Assembly: GCF_041206865.1 (NCBI RefSeq)
Contig: NZ_JBGEDP010000001.1
Location: 3,534,001-3,598,000, forward strand
From: Mycobacterium sp. HUMS_12744610
Lineage (GTDB): Bacteria > Actinomycetota > Actinomycetes > Mycobacteriales > Mycobacteriaceae
Length of the DNA stretch: 64,000 bases
Reading direction: 5' to 3'
The notes beneath the pieces were generated by a model. The model was given only the letters and a program-made list of their open reading frames with translations, did no database searches and was not told the origin of the DNA. Each line of letters begins with the position of its first letter. Position 1 is the stretch's first letter. Below are positions 40,088-51,372 of this stretch, piece by piece. The position numbers and the translations under genes were made by a program.

Positions 40088-41227
40088 TCATCCGTCGTTC
40101 TGGTCGCGCGGACGCGTCCGGTCCAACTTGCCCAGTCCGGTGATTTCGAGGCTGACCGACTTCCGCTGTCCGGCGGCGCCGAGCATGAAGAAGATGTCGC
40201 CGATCGGTGCGCCCAGCCAGAATCGCCAGAACCGCTTGCCGAAGAACTTCCAGACATAGCTGCCGTCGCCCGCCAGCCAATACGCCGCGATCCAGAGTAG
40301 GTAGTACGTCGCGCGCTTCCACCGCGACACGACCATTTCGAGGTTCATCTCCATGACTTCGAGACCCCAGGCCCGGTAGCGCCATTCCAGCCCGTACTGC
40401 TCCTGAAACTCGAAGAACGCCCGCATTTCGGCATTGGTGACGAGGTATTCGTCGAAGACGAGAATGGATCCTTCGACAAAGCGGTCCTTGCAGGTCTCCA
40501 GCGCGTGCAGGCAGCTCTCGTAGGTGTCCAGATCCATGTGGAAAAGCCGAATCGGGGCGTCCGGTCGCTCGGCCAGGAACGGTTCCAGCGTGTCGTAGGT
40601 GGCGCCCTTGATGAACTGGACCTTGCGGCCGAGCGGCGCGGGCAGGCCGTCCTGCAGGATCACCCCGGTGTCGTGCATGGATCGTTGCGCGAGCGGCTCG
40701 GACAGCGAGAAGGTGCCGCGCTTGAAGACGATCTCGTCGTCGACCTGCCAGTCTTCGACGAGGCCCTCGAAGGTGTCGAAGCCGTAGACCTGGCGGCCGG
40801 AGGCATCGGATGTCAGCCTCGTCGACCAGCCCAGCCAGACACCCAGATCGAGCAGAAGTTCGTCGGAATTCTGGCGGCTTGGTTTCGGCAGGCGCGATGC
40901 CTCCCACAACAGCGTGTGGCCACCAATCCTGCACCGCCGAATATCCTCGAGCGTGCGGCGGATGAACGAGCGGTACGCGTCGTCGTAGACCCTGGTGTCC
41001 CGGGAATACAGGTTCGGGATGTAGCGGTCGCGGTCCCGATAGACCAAGCGCGCGCAGAGGAGCAGCAGAACAGCTATTCCGAGCGCGGCGAGTAATACCG
41101 GCGCGAAGTAACAAGCCACAGCCACGACGATCGCGATCCCGGCGAGAATCGCTTTCCACAGATGGTGCAGAGTCGTCCGATCCACCGCGACTGGGCTATC
41201 CACTGTCGCACTGTCGACTACGCTCAC
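40088..41227 (-). CDS. Membrane-anchored TylF/MycF-type O-methyltransferase
   Basis: 379 residues, GTG 41227 with GGAGG seven bases upstream. Residues ~25-62 are strongly hydrophobic (one long or two short membrane segments), followed by RDRDRY. The catalytic part resembles macrocin-type sugar O-methyltransferases: YDDAYRSFIRRTLEDIRR, DLGVWLGWS in the SAM pocket, VYGFDTFEGL, VQFIKGATYDTLEPFL, and the metal/catalytic motif FHMDLDTYESCLHAL, then LVFDEYL. Such enzymes methylate sugar hydroxyls. A membrane anchor is unusual for the family and suggests action on a lipid-bound sugar. The C-terminal ~90 residues are aromatic and partly hydrophobic, a further unusual extension. It heads a likely unit with the GT1 gene and perhaps the PKS. 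Confidence 0.85.
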   Translation of the reverse strand: MSVVDSATVDSPVAVDRTTLHHLWKAILAGIAIVVAVACYFAPVLLAALGIAVLLLLCARLVYRDRDRYIPNLYSRDTRVYDDAYRSFIRRTLEDIRRCRIGGHTLLWEASRLPKPSRQNSDELLLDLGVWLGWSTRLTSDASGRQVYGFDTFEGLVEDWQVDDEIVFKRGTFSLSEPLAQRSMHDTGVILQDGLPAPLGRKVQFIKGATYDTLEPFLAERPDAPIRLFHMDLDTYESCLHALETCKDRFVEGSILVFDEYLVTNAEMRAFFEFQEQYGLEWRYRAWGLEVMEMNLEMVVSRWKRATYYLLWIAAYWLAGDGSYVWKFFGKRFWRFWLGAPIGDIFFMLGAAGQRKSVSLEITGLGKLDRTRPRDQNDG

Positions 41228-41371
41228 CGGCTCACCTCCGGGTGCTGGGTTTGACGCGGCCCCGCGATCTCGCGCACCTCCGCGTTGGCAGGGAAGCCAT
41301 GGGGTCTTGGACAGCCCGGGAGCTCCCAGTCCGACGACGATGACTTAATGATTGGCAACATACCCAATGGG

Positions 41372-41391
41372 TTGGACAGCTGTGTAATAAT
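41372..41391 (+). promoter_or_regulatory. Acyltransferase-type promoter block upstream of the FAAL-PKS
   Basis: TTGGACAGCTGTGTAATAAT, followed by CCCGACTCGAAG, matches blocks at 56430 and 63003 in front of two acyltransferase genes. The AATAAT/GATAAT preceded by TGTG looks like an extended -10. TTGGACA sits only eight bases from it, too close to be the -35. Confidence 0.6.
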
Positions 41392-41436
41392 TCCCCGACT
41401 CGAAGAACACGTCCTCTTCTTCCAAGGCTGGTGATC

Positions 41437-41583
41437 GTGCAGCACACCGACGGCGTTAGCCCTACCGCAGGACTGCCGGGCCGGCGCGCGGTACAGACGG
41501 GGTTTGGCCCGACATCGAAGGCTTGCCCGCTGTCGCCGTGGCGGTCGCTGTCCTCTTTCCTGCTGGCCTGCCGTTGTGATTGA
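41437..41583 (+). pseudogene. 5' fragment of an OafA-type acyltransferase gene in front of the FAAL-PKS
   Basis: From GTG 41437 the DNA aligns with the first ~140 bp of the acyltransferase genes at 56483 and 63065: ACCGACGGCGTTAGC against GCCGACAGCGTTAGC, then CCCGACATCGA followed by GGCTTGCCC where the others have GGGCTGCGC. A one-base loss just before CCCGACATCGA shifts the frame, so the 48-codon open frame ends at TGA 41583, overlapping the FAAL-PKS start by 8 bp. Homology stops at about 41575, where the FAAL coding sequence begins. Confidence 0.75.
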
Positions 41584-44500
41584 GCGTTCCCTTCCGGCGG
41601 TACTGCGAAGGCACGCCAGTCTCCGACCCGACGAGACGGCAGCCACGTTCGTTGATTACGAGCAGGACTGGGAGGGCTTCGAGCAAAGCCTGACGTGGTC
41701 GCAGCTGTACCGGCGAACCCTGAACGTCGCACAGCAGCTCAAGGCCCACGGGTCAACCGGCGACCGCGTCGTGATATCGGCGCCGCAGGGACTGGAGTAC
41801 GTCGTCGGGTTTCTCGGCGCATTGGAGGCCGGGCAGATCGCGGTTCCGCTGTCGGTTCCGCTGGGTGGTGCCAGCGATGAACGGGTGAGTGCCGTCCTCG
41901 CCGACGCGTCACCTTCGGCCATTCTCACGACGTCCGCTGTCGCAGGAAGCATCGCCGACTACGTCGCGGCGCAGCCCGCCGGATCCCGGCCGTCAGTCGT
42001 CGAGCTTGATTTGCTGAACCTGGACGCCGACTGCGGTCCCCTCGCCGAGCCCGAAAGCCTGCACGACATCGCGTATCTGCAATACACCTCCGGGTCGACG
42101 CGCACGCCCGCCGGAGTCGTGGTCTCGCACAAGAACGTCCAGGCCAATTACGAGCAGATCATTTCCGCCTACTACGGCGGGCCCCCTCCGCCGGACACCA
42201 CCATCGTGACGTGGCTGCCGTTCTTCCACGACATGGGTTTGATCGTGGGAATCGTCCTCCCGGTTCTGGGCGGACTGCACGCGGTGGTTACGAGCCCGAT
42301 GTCGTTCCTGCAGCGACCGGCGCGATGGATGCAGTTGCTGGCAAGCAACACCGGCGCTTTCACGTCAGGGCCCAACGTCTCTTTCGAATTGGCCGCCCTG
42401 AAGACGTCGGACGGCGACCTGGCCGGGCTCGACCTCGGCGACGTGCGCCACATCCTCAACGGTGCCGAACGCGTGCAACCGGTGACGATGCGGCGCTTCG
42501 CCGAGCGGTTCGCCCGCTTCAACCTTCGCCCCGAGGCGTTACGGCCCTCGTATGGACTCGCCGAAACAGTGGTCTTCGTGGCGACCCGCGAGTCGGGGCA
42601 CCCACCAGAAATCGTGTATTTCGAATCCGAGGAACTGTCCGCCGGCCATGCGAAGCGGTGCGCGAGCGGCGAAGGCATGCCGCTGATCAGCTACGGCATG
42701 CCGCAGTCGCCACTGGTGCGCATCGTCGACCCCGAAACCCGCATCGAGTGTCCGGCCGGAACCGTCGGTGAGATCTGGGTGCATGGCGACAACGTCGCCG
42801 AAGGCTATTGGCAGAAACCCGAAGAGACCGAACGCACCTTCGGCGCAACGCTTGTCGGCCCGTCGGCCGGCACACCCGAAGGGCCGTGGCTGCGAACCGG
42901 GGATTTGGGCTTTGTCTCCGAGGGAGAGCTTTTCATCAAGGGCCGCATCAAGGACATCCTGATCGTCTACGGGCGTAACCACGCTCCGGACGACATCGAG
43001 GCGACGATCCAGGAAATCACCCACGGCCGCTGCGTTGCCATCGCGGCTCCCGACGATGACGGTGTCGAGCACCTGGTCGCCATCGTCGAGGTCAAGCAGC
43101 GAGACGAGCCCGAAGAGGCTGCGGCGCAAAGGTTGACCACCGTCAGGCGCGAGATCACCGCGGCGATATCGAGATCGCACGGTCTGGCTGTGGCGGATCT
43201 TGTTCTGGTCCAACCCGGTTCGATTCCCCTGACCACAAGCGGCAAGGTCAGGCGACGGGACTGCGCGCAGCTGTACCCGCGTGGCGCGTTCACCCGCATA
43301 GACGAGGGGCTCCGCGCGCTCGAGCGGCCCGTGGTCGACGACACGGGCGCGGACGCCGGGGCCGACGCGGGATTGGCCCAACGACTCCGCACACTCCACG
43401 GGCAGCAACACGACCTGCTGGTAGCGGAGGTGTGCTCGCAGGCGGCAACGGTGTTGGGCCATGCCAGCCCGGACCACATCGATCCCGGGCTCACGTTCCA
43501 GGAGCTGGGGTTCGACTCGATCAAGGCCACCGAGTTGCTGGACCGGCTCAAGACCGTCACCGAGCTGGAATTGCCGCTCACCCTGGCCTTCGACTACCCG
43601 ACGCCGGACGAGTTGGCCACCTACCTGGGCCGGCTGATGGCCGGGCCGGCCTCCGCCGCCGCAGCGGCGGGCGCGCAGGTGCGGGTCGACGAGCCAATCG
43701 CCGTGGTGGGGATGGCGTGCCGGTTCCCCGGCCGGGTGGATTCGGCTGCGGCGCTGTGGGATCTGGTGGCCGGCGGCACCGACGCGGTCGGGGATTTTCC
43801 GGCCGACCGCGGCTGGGATCTGGCGAACCTGTTCGACCCCGACCCCGACGCGGTCGGCAAGACCTACACGCGTGCCGGCGGTTTCGTCACGGACGTGGCC
43901 GGCTTCGACGCCGACTTCTTCGGGATCTCGGCGCGCGAGGCCCAAAGCATGGATCCCCAGCAGCGGTTGCTGTTGGAGGTGTGCTGGGAAGCGTTGGAGA
44001 CCGCCCGGATCGATCCGGCCAGCCTGGTGGGCTCGGCGACCGGGGTGTTCGCCGGGGCGTGGTCACAGACCTACGGCGCCGGCGGGTCCGATGGCGCGGA
44101 AGGATACGGCCTGACCGGTTCGTCCACCAGTGTGGTGTCGGGTCGTGTCGCCTATGCGCTGGGCTTGCAGGGCCCCGCCGTCACCGTCGACACGGCATGC
44201 TCGTCCTCGCTGGTGGCCGCGCATTGGGCGTGCCAGTCCCTGCTCAACGGCGAGTCCAGCCTGGCGCTCGCCGGCGGCGTCACGGTGATGACCACCCCGA
44301 CGATCTTCACCGAGTTCGCCCGCCAACGGGGGCTGGCCGCCGACGGGCGGTGTAAAGCGTTCTCCGCCAATGCCGATGGCACCGGCTGGGGCGAAGGGGC
44401 CGCGGTGCTGGTGCTGGAACGGCTCAGCGACGCCCGGCGCAACGACCACCCGGTGCTGGCGCTCATCGCCGGCTCGGCGATCAACCAGGACGGCGCCTCC

Positions 44501-47500
44501 AACGGTTTGACCGCCCCCAACGGGCCCGCCCAACAACGCGTCATCACCCAGGCCGTGGCCAACGCGGGCATCAACCTCGATGAGGTGGATGTGGTCGAGG
44601 CCCACGGCACCGGCACCACGCTGGGTGACCCGATCGAGGCCGGCGCCCTGATCGCCACCTACGGCGCCGCGCGTAAACCACAACATCCGCTGTGGCTGGG
44701 ATCGATCAAATCCAACATCGGCCACACCCAGGCCGCCGCCGGGGCCGCCGGCATCATCAAAATGGTCGAGGCCCTCAACCACGACAGCCTGCCGCCGACC
44801 CTCAACGTCAGCAGCCCCAGCCCGCACATCGACTGGTCGGCCGGCACCGTCCGGCTGCTGACCGAGCCGGTGCCCTGGCCCGCCACCGAACACCCCCGCA
44901 CCGCGGCGGTGTCCTCGTTCGGGATCAGCGGCACGAATGCGCACCTGATCCTGCAACAGGCCCCCGCCCCGCCGGGCGAAGGGGCCGACGCCGAGGCCCC
45001 GGGCGGCGAAGCCGGTGCCGAGTTCGGGCTGTTGCTGTGGCCGGTCTCGGCGCGCACCCCCGCGGCGTTGTGCGCGCAGGCCGACCGGCTGCACCACCAC
45101 CTTGGAGAGCGTCCCGATCTGGATCCGGCCGATGTGGCCTACAGCCTGGCCACCACGCGGAGCCATCACCCGTACCGGGCGGTGATCAGCGCGCCGGCCG
45201 GCAGCGCCGATCCGCGCAAAGAGCTTCTGGATGCCCTGGACGCGCTGCGGGCCGGCCAAGCCCATCCACAGCTGGTCGGTCACCATTACCTGGCCCACCT
45301 GCGCGGCAAGATCGTGTTCGTGCTGCCCGGCCAGGGCGGCCAATACCCCGGCATGGGCCGCGAACTCTACGAACACCACCGCGTCTTCGCCGACACCGTC
45401 GATGACTGCGACAACGCGTTGCGCCCGTTCACCGGCTGGTCGGTACGCGAGGTCCTGTGCCAGGACCCGGGCGCCCCGGCGCTGGAGCGCGTCGACGTGG
45501 TCCAGCCGGTGCTGTTCACCATGATGGTGTCGCTGGCCGAGGTGTTGCGGCACTACGGCATCGTTCCCGACGCCGTGATCGGCCACTCCCAGGGAGAGAT
45601 CGCCGCGGCCTACATCGCCGGGGTGCTCTCCCTGCCCGAGGCCGCCAAGGTGGTGGCGCTGCGCAGTCGAGCACTCAGCGCCCTGGGCGGTACCGGCGCC
45701 ATGGCATCGGTCCTGCTCAGCGCCGATCGGCTGGAGCCACTCCTGCGTCCCTGGGGTGCGGCGTTGAGTATCGCCACGATCAACGGCCCCTCGCACACCA
45801 TCATCAGCGGCACCCCCGACGCGCTGGAGCAGTTCACCGCGACCTGCGAGCGTGACGGCCTCCACATCCGGCCCATCGCCGTCGACTACGCCTCGCACTC
45901 GGCCCAGGTCGCACCACTGCGGGAGCGCCTGCTGACCGAGCTGGCCGACCTGACGCCGATGCCGGCCAGCATCCCGCTGTATTCCACAGTGGGAGAAGCA
46001 CTTTCGGCTGAACCCCTCGACACCACCACCATGGACGCCGACTACTGGTATCGCAACTTGCGCGAGCCGGTCCGGTTCCACGACCGGGTGGCCGAGAGGC
46101 TGGCGGTCGGCGAGCACACGTTCGTGGAGCTGTCCCCGCACCCCGTGTTGGCCCCGGCCATCACCGACACCCTGGCCCAGGAAACGAGGCGGACCCAGTC
46201 CGCGGTGATCACCACGTTGCACCGCGACCATCCCGACCAGGACAACCTGGCCACCGCCCTGGCCCACCTGCACAACCACGGCCACAGCCCCGCCTGGTCG
46301 GCCCTGTATCCCTACGCCCGCACCATCGACCTGCCCACCTACCCCTTCGAGCACCGCCGCTACTGGCTGAACCCCGCCCCGGCCGGCGACGCGTCCGGGC
46401 TGGGCCAGGACCCGGCGGAGCATCCCCTGCTGGCTGCGGTGATCGATCTTGCCGACCAGGACCAGGCCGTGTTGACCGGCCGGTTGTCGACGGCCACGCA
46501 GGGCTGGCTGCGCGGCCACCAAGTCAAGGACACCGTGCTGTTTCCCGCGACCGGGTTCATCGACTTGGTGCTACAGGCCGGTGAGTACACCGGCTCCCCC
46601 GTCATCGACGAACTCGTTCTGCACGCCCCCTTGAGGCTCTCCGACGATGCGCCCACCGATCTGCAGATCGCCGTGCATTCGGCCGCGGACACCGGGCAGC
46701 GGACGTTCAGCGTCCACTCGCGCACCGGCGGCCAGTCCGGGGTGTGGACGTTGCACGCCAGCGGCGCGCTGAGCTCCCACCCGCCCGCCACCGCCCTGCT
46801 CATGCCGACGCCGGCCGTCGAGGCCGTCGACCAGGACGACTTCTACGAACGGCTGGCCCAGCGCGGCTACCGCTACAGCGGCCCCTTCCGGTCGCTGCGG
46901 GGTATCGGCACCGACCCCGCCCAACCCGAGACCGTCTACGCCGAGGTGGCCCTGCCCGCCGGCACCGATGTCGCCGGCTACGGAATCCACCCCGCGCTGA
47001 TGGACGCCGCCCTGCACGCGATGGCATCGGTGTTGGACCGCACCGGCGAGGCAGACTCGGCGTCGTTGCGGCTGCCCTACGCGTTCAGCGGCATCACCCT
47101 GCATGCCACCGCGGCCACTCAGCTGCACCTCCGGCTGAGCCGCACCGCCGACGACACCTGGGAGCTGTGCGCCACCGACCCCGCCGGCGCCCCGGTGATC
47201 ACCATCGCAACGATCACCCTGCGGGAACTGCCCGACATCACGGGGCCGCTAGCTGTCGCCGGACTCCGGGACAGCGTGTTCCAACTGAGCTGGCCACCTC
47301 TGCTCGACGACACCTCAACGGCGGCCGCCCCCGTCCCCGAGTGGGCGGTTGTCACCGGCGCACCCGATCGACTTCCCGCCGGCCTGCAAAACGGGCCGAT
47401 CCACACCGACCTGGCCGCGGTGGCCCCCTGCCCGGAGTTGGTGATCTGGTTCCTGCCCGACACCGAGGACACGGCTGATCCGCCGCAGCAGGTGCACGAC

Positions 47501-50500
47501 CTGACCCGCGACGTGCTGGCCCAGCTGCAAAGCTGGCTGGCCCGGCCCGACACCGCCCCCGCCCGCCTGCTGGTCGTCACCCGAAACGCGGTCAGCATCA
47601 ACGCTTTTGACGGTGCCCCCGGCCTGGCCCATGCCGCGGCCTGGGCGCTGATCCACACCGCCCAAAACGAGCACCCCGACCGCATCGTCCTGCTCGACAC
47701 CGACAACACCGCGGCCAGCCAGGACAACCTGCTCACCATCGCCGCGACCCGACCGGCCGGCGAGCCGCAACTGGCCCTGCGTCACGGCGTGGCCCACATC
47801 CCCCGCGTGGCCCGCCCCTTGATCCTGACTCCACCGGATTCCCCCCACTGGCAGTTGTCCAGCACCGGCAGGGGTGACTTGAGCAACCTGACCCTGGCCG
47901 CGACGACTCCCGACGCGCTGGCCCCCGGTCAGGTCCGCGTCCAGATCCGGGCGGCGGGGCTGAACTTCCACGATGTGGTCGTCGCGTTGGGCGCCATCGC
48001 CGACGAGAACATGGGCAGCGAGGCGGCCGGGATCGTCCTCGAAGCCGCGCCCGGCAGTTCATTCCGTCCCGGCGACGCGGTGATGGGCTCGTTCACCACC
48101 AACGCGTTCGCGCCCACCGCGATCGCCGACGAGCGCCTGCTGGTGCCGGTCCCGGACGGGTGGTCGTTCACCCAAGCGGCGTCGGCGCCGGTGGCGTTTT
48201 TGACCGCCTACATCTCCCTGGTCGAGATCGCCGGGCTGTCGGCGGGCCAGCGGGTGCTCATCCACGCCGGGTCCGGCGGCGTCGGACAGGCCGCCATCCA
48301 GATCGCGCACCACCTGGGTGCCGAGGTCTTCGCCACCGCCCATCCGAGCAAGCATCACGTGCTCACCGGACTGGGGTTGGACCCCGACCACATCGCTTCC
48401 TCGCGCACCCTGGATTTCCTCGACGCCTTCCGCGCCGCCACCGGCGGCCGGGGCATGGACGTCGTGCTCAACAGCCTGGCCGGAGAGTTCATCGATGCCT
48501 CGCTGAAACTGCTGCCGCGCGGGGGCAGCTTCGTCGAGATCGGCAAAACGGACCTCCGTGCTGCCGCCGAGGTCGCCGCCGCCCATCCCGGAGTCGACTA
48601 CCAGGTCTACGACTTGGCCAGCGCCACCGCGCAAGAGCTGCAGCCGGCGTGGGCGGCGCTCGCCGAGATGTTCGCCTCCGGCGCCCTCAAGCCGCTGCCC
48701 ACCACCAGCTACGGCCTGCTGACTGCCCCCCAGGCCTTCCGCGACATGAGCCAGGGGATCCATATCGGAAAGATCGTCCTGCTTCCGCCCCCGGTGCTGG
48801 ATCCCGAGGGCACGGTGCTGATCACCGGGGGTACCGGGATGCTGGGCGCGCTCTTCGCCGAACACCTCGTCACCCACCACGGCGTCAAGCATCTGCTGCT
48901 GGTGTCTCGTAGCGGCCCGGCCGCTTCCGGCGCCGCGGAACTTCAGCAGCGCCTGGCCGGGCTCGGCGCCCAGGCCACCATCACCGCCTGTGACACCGCC
49001 AACGCCACCGAGTTGGCTAGAGTGCTGGACAACATTCCCGCTCAGCATCCGTTGACCGCCGTGCTGCACGCCGCCGGGGTGCTGGAAGACGCCGCGGTGG
49101 CCGACATGACCGCCGATCAGATCGACGCGGTCCTGGCCGCCAAGGTCGATGCCGCCTGGCATCTGCATCGCCTCACCGCCGACCGCGACCTGGCGGCCTT
49201 CGTCCTGTTCTCCTCGGCCGCGGGCATATTGGGCAGCCCCGGGCAGGGCAACTACGCGGCCGCCAACGCCTACCTGGACGCGCTGGCCCGCCAGCGCAAC
49301 CACACCCGGCTCGTGGCCACCAGCCTGGCCTGGGGTTACTGGCAAACCCCCAGCGGCATGACCGCCCACCTGTCCACCGCCGACCTGACCCGCCTGGCCC
49401 GCACCGGTCTGACCCCCATCACCAACGAGCACGGCCTGGCGCTGTTCGACGCCGCGATCGCCAGTCAGCGCCCCAACCTGCTGGCCAGCCCCTTCAACAT
49501 CGCCGCGTTGACCCGCCAAGCGCGCAACAACGCGCTGCCCGCGATCCTGTCGACGCTGACCACCGGCCGCCCCCGCGCCAGCGTCGCCAGTGCCCGCAGT
49601 CTGCAGGCTCAGCTGGCCGCTCAGACCCCCGAACAGCAACTGCAGGCTCTCACCGCGATGGTCACCGCCACCACCGCCGCCGTGTTGTCCCACCCGGATC
49701 CGGCGGCCCTCGATTCCGACCGTCCGTTCAAAGACTTGGGCATCGACTCACTGACCGCCCTGGAATTGCGCAACACCATCAACCAACACACCGGCCTGGC
49801 CCTGCCGGCGACCCTGGTCCTCGACCACCCCACGCCGGCCGCGCTCGCCGCCCACCTGGCCGACCTGCTCATCGACACCGCCGCGCCATCGGCCCCCGCG
49901 GCTCAAGTCGCCACGCACGACGATGAGCCGGTGGACAACCGGCTCGCATACGTGGATCAGGCGATGTTTCTTGCGATGCGAGCGGTTCACGACACACTGA
50001 CCCAGTTCACGTGGCTCTATGACCACGCCGTCGACGTCGATGCGCTACGGCGTTTCCACCGCAATCTGGGATGCGGGTTGCTCGGACGCAAAATCGAGCG
50101 GTCTCCGTTACCGTTCGCGCGCGATCGCTGGGTCAGGGCTACGGCGACGGCCGACCTCGATGTCGCCGCGACGGCGCGGCCGCGCGCCGAGGTGAACGCC
50201 TGGCTCGACGAGCGGGCGCGCCTACCCATCGACCCCGAGTGGGGACCCGGCTGGCATCTGGGGATGCTGCCGCTCGACGACGGCGGGGCCGCGGTAACTC
50301 TGGTGGTTTCCCATACGCTCGTCGACGGGATCGGGCTCGGCCAGGCGATCGCCGATGCCGCCGAGGGCAGGATGCGCGACTTCGGCTACCCGCCCGGGGG
50401 ATCGCGCACCCGCAGGCAGGCCGTGCGTGAGGACTTGCGGCAAACCGTCCAGGAACTGCCCGGCATAGCGAAGGCCTTCGCCTCCGCGGCGGAAAAAATC

Positions 50501-51271
50501 TGGTCCGACCGCAAACATTTCACCTCGTCGGTCAAGGCGGCACCACCACCTGCCCCCAGGACCACCGACAGCGATCACGTGGTGGAGGTGCCCGCCGTGA
50601 CCGCATACGTGGACTTGACGAAATGGGATGCTCGCGCGAAAGGCCTTGGCGCAAGCAGCAATTCACTGGTGGCAGCGGTTGCGTGCAGACTCGCGGTGCG
50701 GGCGGGGCGCGTTCACGACGACGGAACGGTCACCCTGCGGTTTCCGGTGACGCTTCGGGCCGAAGACGATACCCGCGGCAATGCGCTCACGGTGGTCGAC
50801 GTGGTAGTCGACCCGACGCACGCGGTGTCGGATCTCGGGGATATGCACGCAAAGATCACACAGGCGATCCTCGCGGCGATGAAGAACCCCGATGAGGAGT
50901 ATTTGTCGACGTTCCCGCTGGCACCGTTGGTGCCGAAGCGGCTGAACAGGAGGCTGGCGGGGCTCGCGGCCGGTGGTGCCAGCCATCCGGTCACCGTCTC
51001 CAATGTCGGTGACCTGCCCGCGGCGGTGAACCGGCCCGACGGCACCGACGCCGACTATGCGTACATGAGGTCCGTCGAGCCCGATATCAAGAAGAGCACG
51101 CTCGAGCACATCGGGGGGCAGCTGTTCGTGGGTTCGGGGCGGAGCCGCGGGAAGATCTTCTTCAGGATCTCCGCATACGTTCTCGGCCGGCCAAACACCC
51201 AAGATGAGCTGCGGGAGATGGTCTCGAGCACTTTCGCCGAGTTCGACCTTGTTGCCGAAATCGATTGCTAG
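41576..51271 (+). CDS. Giant fusion: FAAL-ACP-KS-AT-DH-ER-KR-ACP-condensation-type acyltransferase
   Basis: 3231 residues from GTG 41576 ([20 protein letters not shown], the usual FAAL N-terminus); the frame is open further upstream, but that part is an acyltransferase-gene remnant read out of frame. Domains (approximate residues): fatty acyl-AMP ligase 1-570 (YTSGSTRTP ~171, [20 protein letters not shown]), ACP (GFDSI ~646), KS (DTACSSS ~873), AT (GHSQGE ~1336, YASH ~1437, the methylmalonyl-type motif), DH (~1640), ER (IHAGSGGVG ~2230), KR (TGGTGMLG ~2416), ACP (GIDSL ~2721), then ~430 residues with SHTLVDG (~2913), a condensation/PapA-type active site. Likely reaction: activate a fatty acid, extend it once with methylmalonyl-CoA to a saturated 2-methyl acyl chain, and transfer it to a hydroxyl or amine. 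No thioesterase. Confidence 0.92.
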   Translation: MIERSLPAVLRRHASLRPDETAATFVDYEQDWEGFEQSLTWSQLYRRTLNVAQQLKAHGSTGDRVVISAPQGLEYVVGFLGALEAGQIAVPLSVPLGGASDERVSAVLADASPSAILTTSAVAGSIADYVAAQPAGSRPSVVELDLLNLDADCGPLAEPESLHDIAYLQYTSGSTRTPAGVVVSHKNVQANYEQIISAYYGGPPPPDTTIVTWLPFFHDMGLIVGIVLPVLGGLHAVVTSPMSFLQRPARWMQLLASNTGAFTSGPNVSFELAALKTSDGDLAGLDLGDVRHILNGAERVQPVTMRRFAERFARFNLRPEALRPSYGLAETVVFVATRESGHPPEIVYFESEELSAGHAKRCASGEGMPLISYGMPQSPLVRIVDPETRIECPAGTVGEIWVHGDNVAEGYWQKPEETERTFGATLVGPSAGTPEGPWLRTGDLGFVSEGELFIKGRIKDILIVYGRNHAPDDIEATIQEITHGRCVAIAAPDDDGVEHLVAIVEVKQRDEPEEAAAQRLTTVRREITAAISRSHGLAVADLVLVQPGSIPLTTSGKVRRRDCAQLYPRGAFTRIDEGLRALERPVVDDTGADAGADAGLAQRLRTLHGQQHDLLVAEVCSQAATVLGHASPDHIDPGLTFQELGFDSIKATELLDRLKTVTELELPLTLAFDYPTPDELATYLGRLMAGPASAAAAAGAQVRVDEPIAVVGMACRFPGRVDSAAALWDLVAGGTDAVGDFPADRGWDLANLFDPDPDAVGKTYTRAGGFVTDVAGFDADFFGISAREAQSMDPQQRLLLEVCWEALETARIDPASLVGSATGVFAGAWSQTYGAGGSDGAEGYGLTGSSTSVVSGRVAYALGLQGPAVTVDTACSSSLVAAHWACQSLLNGESSLALAGGVTVMTTPTIFTEFARQRGLAADGRCKAFSANADGTGWGEGAAVLVLERLSDARRNDHPVLALIAGSAINQDGASNGLTAPNGPAQQRVITQAVANAGINLDEVDVVEAHGTGTTLGDPIEAGALIATYGAARKPQHPLWLGSIKSNIGHTQAAAGAAGIIKMVEALNHDSLPPTLNVSSPSPHIDWSAGTVRLLTEPVPWPATEHPRTAAVSSFGISGTNAHLILQQAPAPPGEGADAEAPGGEAGAEFGLLLWPVSARTPAALCAQADRLHHHLGERPDLDPADVAYSLATTRSHHPYRAVISAPAGSADPRKELLDALDALRAGQAHPQLVGHHYLAHLRGKIVFVLPGQGGQYPGMGRELYEHHRVFADTVDDCDNALRPFTGWSVREVLCQDPGAPALERVDVVQPVLFTMMVSLAEVLRHYGIVPDAVIGHSQGEIAAAYIAGVLSLPEAAKVVALRSRALSALGGTGAMASVLLSADRLEPLLRPWGAALSIATINGPSHTIISGTPDALEQFTATCERDGLHIRPIAVDYASHSAQVAPLRERLLTELADLTPMPASIPLYSTVGEALSAEPLDTTTMDADYWYRNLREPVRFHDRVAERLAVGEHTFVELSPHPVLAPAITDTLAQETRRTQSAVITTLHRDHPDQDNLATALAHLHNHGHSPAWSALYPYARTIDLPTYPFEHRRYWLNPAPAGDASGLGQDPAEHPLLAAVIDLADQDQAVLTGRLSTATQGWLRGHQVKDTVLFPATGFIDLVLQAGEYTGSPVIDELVLHAPLRLSDDAPTDLQIAVHSAADTGQRTFSVHSRTGGQSGVWTLHASGALSSHPPATALLMPTPAVEAVDQDDFYERLAQRGYRYSGPFRSLRGIGTDPAQPETVYAEVALPAGTDVAGYGIHPALMDAALHAMASVLDRTGEADSASLRLPYAFSGITLHATAATQLHLRLSRTADDTWELCATDPAGAPVITIATITLRELPDITGPLAVAGLRDSVFQLSWPPLLDDTSTAAAPVPEWAVVTGAPDRLPAGLQNGPIHTDLAAVAPCPELVIWFLPDTEDTADPPQQVHDLTRDVLAQLQSWLARPDTAPARLLVVTRNAVSINAFDGAPGLAHAAAWALIHTAQNEHPDRIVLLDTDNTAASQDNLLTIAATRPAGEPQLALRHGVAHIPRVARPLILTPPDSPHWQLSSTGRGDLSNLTLAATTPDALAPGQVRVQIRAAGLNFHDVVVALGAIADENMGSEAAGIVLEAAPGSSFRPGDAVMGSFTTNAFAPTAIADERLLVPVPDGWSFTQAASAPVAFLTAYISLVEIAGLSAGQRVLIHAGSGGVGQAAIQIAHHLGAEVFATAHPSKHHVLTGLGLDPDHIASSRTLDFLDAFRAATGGRGMDVVLNSLAGEFIDASLKLLPRGGSFVEIGKTDLRAAAEVAAAHPGVDYQVYDLASATAQELQPAWAALAEMFASGALKPLPTTSYGLLTAPQAFRDMSQGIHIGKIVLLPPPVLDPEGTVLITGGTGMLGALFAEHLVTHHGVKHLLLVSRSGPAASGAAELQQRLAGLGAQATITACDTANATELARVLDNIPAQHPLTAVLHAAGVLEDAAVADMTADQIDAVLAAKVDAAWHLHRLTADRDLAAFVLFSSAAGILGSPGQGNYAAANAYLDALARQRNHTRLVATSLAWGYWQTPSGMTAHLSTADLTRLARTGLTPITNEHGLALFDAAIASQRPNLLASPFNIAALTRQARNNALPAILSTLTTGRPRASVASARSLQAQLAAQTPEQQLQALTAMVTATTAAVLSHPDPAALDSDRPFKDLGIDSLTALELRNTINQHTGLALPATLVLDHPTPAALAAHLADLLIDTAAPSAPAAQVATHDDEPVDNRLAYVDQAMFLAMRAVHDTLTQFTWLYDHAVDVDALRRFHRNLGCGLLGRKIERSPLPFARDRWVRATATADLDVAATARPRAEVNAWLDERARLPIDPEWGPGWHLGMLPLDDGGAAVTLVVSHTLVDGIGLGQAIADAAEGRMRDFGYPPGGSRTRRQAVREDLRQTVQELPGIAKAFASAAEKIWSDRKHFTSSVKAAPPPAPRTTDSDHVVEVPAVTAYVDLTKWDARAKGLGASSNSLVAAVACRLAVRAGRVHDDGTVTLRFPVTLRAEDDTRGNALTVVDVVVDPTHAVSDLGDMHAKITQAILAAMKNPDEEYLSTFPLAPLVPKRLNRRLAGLAAGGASHPVTVSNVGDLPAAVNRPDGTDADYAYMRSVEPDIKKSTLEHIGGQLFVGSGRSRGKIFFRISAYVLGRPNTQDELREMVSSTFAEFDLVAEIDC

Positions 51272-51372
51272 CCGACGATTTTTGTGCGGCTGGCCTAGTC
51301 GGGCGCCGGTCAGGCGTAGGGTGCCCAGCATGCGACCTTTCGTGACCCGTTGCCCGCGAGAATCCCCCCACC

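Noticed and set aside
40047..41159. N-terminal extension of the GT1 glycosyltransferase to 793 codons
   Set aside because: The extra part overlaps the TylF-like gene in another frame; the GT1 family starts at MKFVLA, as in copy 2.
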